Source: Anabaena sphaerica FACHB-251
GTDB taxonomy: Bacteria > Cyanobacteriota > Cyanobacteriia > Cyanobacteriales > Nostocaceae
Assembly (NCBI RefSeq): GCF_014696825.1
Contig: NZ_JACJQU010000001.1
Span: 62,001-126,000, forward strand
DNA: 64,000 bases
Direction of reading: 5' to 3'
Shown here piece after piece: positions 62,130 through 64,000 of this stretch. A program made the position numbers and the translations under genes. Below the pieces are notes generated by a model. It was not told where the DNA came from, ran no database searches, and saw only the letters and a list, made by a program, of their open reading frames with translations. Within the stretch, counting starts at the first letter, position 1; the number at the start of each line of letters is the position of its first letter.

Positions 62130-63182
62130 CTAGATATTGGGAAAGAGTAATTTAGCAATATATTCTGCATTTCTCTTTTCTCTCCAAAGCCAATGATTAT
62201 CCTGTCCTTTTTCTCGAATATGAATAATTGCTTGTTCAATTAATTGATCTAAATCATCTAAACTAGAATAGGATGCACCTATAGAAACTGGCCATGTGAT
62301 TTGATGTCTAATTACGAGATAATCTGGAGCAATTATGTAACATCCACAAGAACCAGCATCACTTATCACTCCACTAGCTCGATAATAATAACGTTTTTTA
62401 TCAAAATCAGTCACTAAAATATCTAATTGTTGTAATGCTTGCAGATAATCTTCGTCTTTTGTGGTATCAATAAAAGTAATATCCGAGCAATTTTCTAGAT
62501 ATTTGGGTTTTTGGTTCATGGGTGTACCAATAACTAATTCTAGTTGCTGGGAATGTTGAGAAACATAATATCTAAGTTTCTCTAAAATTTTATTTATGGG
62601 TTTATCTTCTCGAAGAATTCCGATAATACCAATTTTAATTTTATCATCTTGTTTTAACCTTTCTCTTGGTTGTAATTTCGGAGTAACTTCACTGATGATA
62701 GGATGGGGAATTACGATCTTAGAAGATTCGGAAAATTTAAACTTATCGCTAACATAATCATCATCCAATTCTAAAAGAACAACTTTAAATTGAGGATTTG
62801 CCTCTAGAAACTTTTGTAGATAAACAAATCCTAAATATTTGATTTTATTTTCCTGAGCAAATAATTGATTTCCATGAATACCTAAAAATACTTGTTTCCC
62901 TGTAGATACTAACATAGGTAGCAGGGCTAAAAGATGTTGGTTATAAATTTCCATGACATAAATACTATCAACATCTTTGAGGGATAAAGCTTGTAATCCC
63001 ATTAAAAAATGACGATATTCACGCCGTAATTGTAAACCCACTGAATAATTAGGAATTGCTTGAGTGAATTTTTTAAACCACTCAGGTAAAGGTCTTTCTA
63101 TAGTGACAAATCCGATTTTATGGTTAGATAAATGTTGATTTATTAGTAATAGTTCTCGTAGTCCTGGGTGAAATATTTGCAT
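62130..63182 (-). CDS. Glycosyltransferase (GT-B-like), likely in a polysaccharide cluster
   Basis: 350 residues. HPGLRELLLINQHLSNHKIG at the N-terminus, a VIPHPIISEVTP switch near 178-189, KIGIIGILREDKPINKILEK near 203-222 and FIDTTKDEDYLQALQQLDIL near 237-256 fit a GT-B sugar transferase acting on a nucleotide-sugar donor, though the typical E-x7-E donor site is not obvious. SDAGSCGCYIIAPDYLV near 289-305 is Gly/Cys-rich. Starts 52 bp after the GT-2 gene upstream. Donor and acceptor unknown. Confidence 0.7.
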   Translation of the reverse strand: MQIFHPGLRELLLINQHLSNHKIGFVTIERPLPEWFKKFTQAIPNYSVGLQLRREYRHFLMGLQALSLKDVDSIYVMEIYNQHLLALLPMLVSTGKQVFLGIHGNQLFAQENKIKYLGFVYLQKFLEANPQFKVVLLELDDDYVSDKFKFSESSKIVIPHPIISEVTPKLQPRERLKQDDKIKIGIIGILREDKPINKILEKLRYYVSQHSQQLELVIGTPMNQKPKYLENCSDITFIDTTKDEDYLQALQQLDILVTDFDKKRYYYRASGVISDAGSCGCYIIAPDYLVIRHQITWPVSIGASYSSLDDLDQLIEQAIIHIREKGQDNHWLWREKRNAEYIAKLLFPNI

Positions 63183-63233
63183 GAATATTAATTATCTGTA
63201 TATTTTAGATTCAAATAAATTGTGCATTAAGCA

Positions 63234-63998
63234 TTAATATGATATTACTTTTTTTTGCTGAAATTTCTTAATATAATTCCAGAATTCTTGAGCTTTTTGT
63301 CCCGGTAAGAAAATTCCCACTAGACTTTTCAGGATTGCAATTGAAGTCAACCGTCGTCTATTCCATGCGATAGACGGCTGATATTTGAGAGTTTGTCCAA
63401 GTAGCTTAAGAGCTAATAAGCTTTGTTGAGGCTTTGGATAACCTTCTAGAGATTTCAGAGTGAGATACATATATAAATTTGCTAGACTCTGGTTTTTTAG
63501 ATGCTGTAAATCTTTAGGTGCTTTTTCAAAAGCTTTTTTGATAACTTTTAAGCCTGATTTCTCCATTTTATTTATATTGGTAGAGAATGAGTTAGTTGAT
63601 ACTCTATATAAAATTTGCGGTGCAGATACACAGACAAAAGGATACTTAGCCGCTAATCGCAGATACAGATCCCAATCTTCTGAACCCTCTATATCTTTAT
63701 CAAAATCAAAGCCTCCTAAATCTCTTAAAGCTGGAGTCAAAAATAAACCATTAGATCCATTTTCTAAAAAATTAGTGAGTAATAGTTTTGCTAAGGCATC
63801 ACCATTAACAGTAATATGTAAACCTGAACGTAAAAATTGACTAGATTCATCAATATAGTTAGTCCAACTATAAGCAACAGCAGCTTCGGGTTTATTTTGT
63901 AATGCCTTAAACTGAGCTTCTAGTTTATCATAAGTCCAGATATCGTCGGCATCTATAAAAGAAATATATTTTCCTGTAGCAAGTTCTAAGCCACGGTT
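63234..63998 (-). CDS. Glycosyltransferase family 2 (5' end beyond window)
   Basis: 254 residues visible, open to the window edge, so the N-terminus is missing. Visible: NRGLELATGKYISFIDADDI with the metal/donor-binding DAD, then NFLENGSNGLFLTPALRDLG and FDKDIEGSEDWDLYLRLAAK (the ED-x-D acceptor motif), all of GT-A family 2. The C-terminal helices (LKLLGQTLKYQPSIAWNRRR) are typical of glycan-synthesis GTs. Frame checked back to base 63998. Upstream of the second GT (52-bp gap), so both likely belong to an exopolysaccharide cluster extending out of the window. Confidence 0.9.
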   Translation of the reverse strand, partial: NRGLELATGKYISFIDADDIWTYDKLEAQFKALQNKPEAAVAYSWTNYIDESSQFLRSGLHITVNGDALAKLLLTNFLENGSNGLFLTPALRDLGGFDFDKDIEGSEDWDLYLRLAAKYPFVCVSAPQILYRVSTNSFSTNINKMEKSGLKVIKKAFEKAPKDLQHLKNQSLANLYMYLTLKSLEGYPKPQQSLLALKLLGQTLKYQPSIAWNRRRLTSIAILKSLVGIFLPGQKAQEFWNYIKKFQQKKVISY

Positions 63999-64000
63999 GC

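Overview
The window comes from the chromosome of a filamentous, heterocyst-forming cyanobacterium (order Nostocales, Anabaena/Nostoc/Dolichospermum-like). The evidence is: about 27 copies of the HIP1 palindrome GCGATCGC; many heptameric short tandem repeats (GGGAACA, TTCCCTG, CTGCCTC and others) between genes; a HetP-family heterocyst gene; a small gene resembling NDH-1 subunit NdhP; and cyanobacteria-type DUF3082, DUF3285, DUF6679 and GerMN genes. DNA is AT-rich throughout. No phage, plasmid or CRISPR locus was seen.

Layout. 0-6 kb: end of a truncated gene, ychF with a solo IS200/IS605-type tnpB inserted just upstream, then a small membrane protein and a two-gene DUF262 + HEPN module. 5.8-13.3 kb: PLP decarboxylase, DUF2059 protein, trpC, hetP-like gene, and a histidine kinase/AraC-type response regulator pair. 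13.3-29 kb: mostly housekeeping (ispE, rsmA, GerMN lipoprotein, ndhP-like gene, beta-lactamase-fold hydrolase, Nif3, FHA-kinase, YjbQ, glycosyltransferase, class V aminotransferase, RecB-like nuclease, phytase-like esterase). 29.4-32.7 kb: two paralogous Ser/Thr kinases sharing an undescribed C-terminal domain. 32.9-37.3 kb: tRNA-Asp, gltX, a secreted protein, ftsH. 37.5-46.4 kb: an accessory, HIP1-free block with a single-chain type IIG-like restriction-modification enzyme, a Uma2 nuclease, an exported protein, and a probable operon of a Cap4/DUF4297 nuclease-NTPase followed by a second STAND-like NTPase. 46.6-64 kb: pepP, an FG-GAP repeat protein, the cluster prfB-DUF3285-ybeY-dgkA-trpG, a Bax-inhibitor-1 protein, a histidine kinase with hemD, an SMR transporter, a Rieske/FAD fusion oxidoreductase, an ABC permease and two glycosyltransferases.

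The best candidates for an undescribed system are the Cap4-nuclease/NTPase + second NTPase pair (42.2-46.1 kb) and the DUF262 + HEPN pair (3.8-5.7 kb); both look like defence or toxin modules. The window is also rich in small dispersed repeats: a MITE-like family with terminal inverted repeats (3 copies), a second ~95-bp family (4 copies), a GATCCCCGACTTCTT hairpin family (3 copies), and repeat DNA that has moved in frame into coding sequence (42.6-42.8 kb and 6.7 kb). Several gene starts were moved downstream because the longest reading frame begins in repeat DNA or lacks a ribosome binding site.
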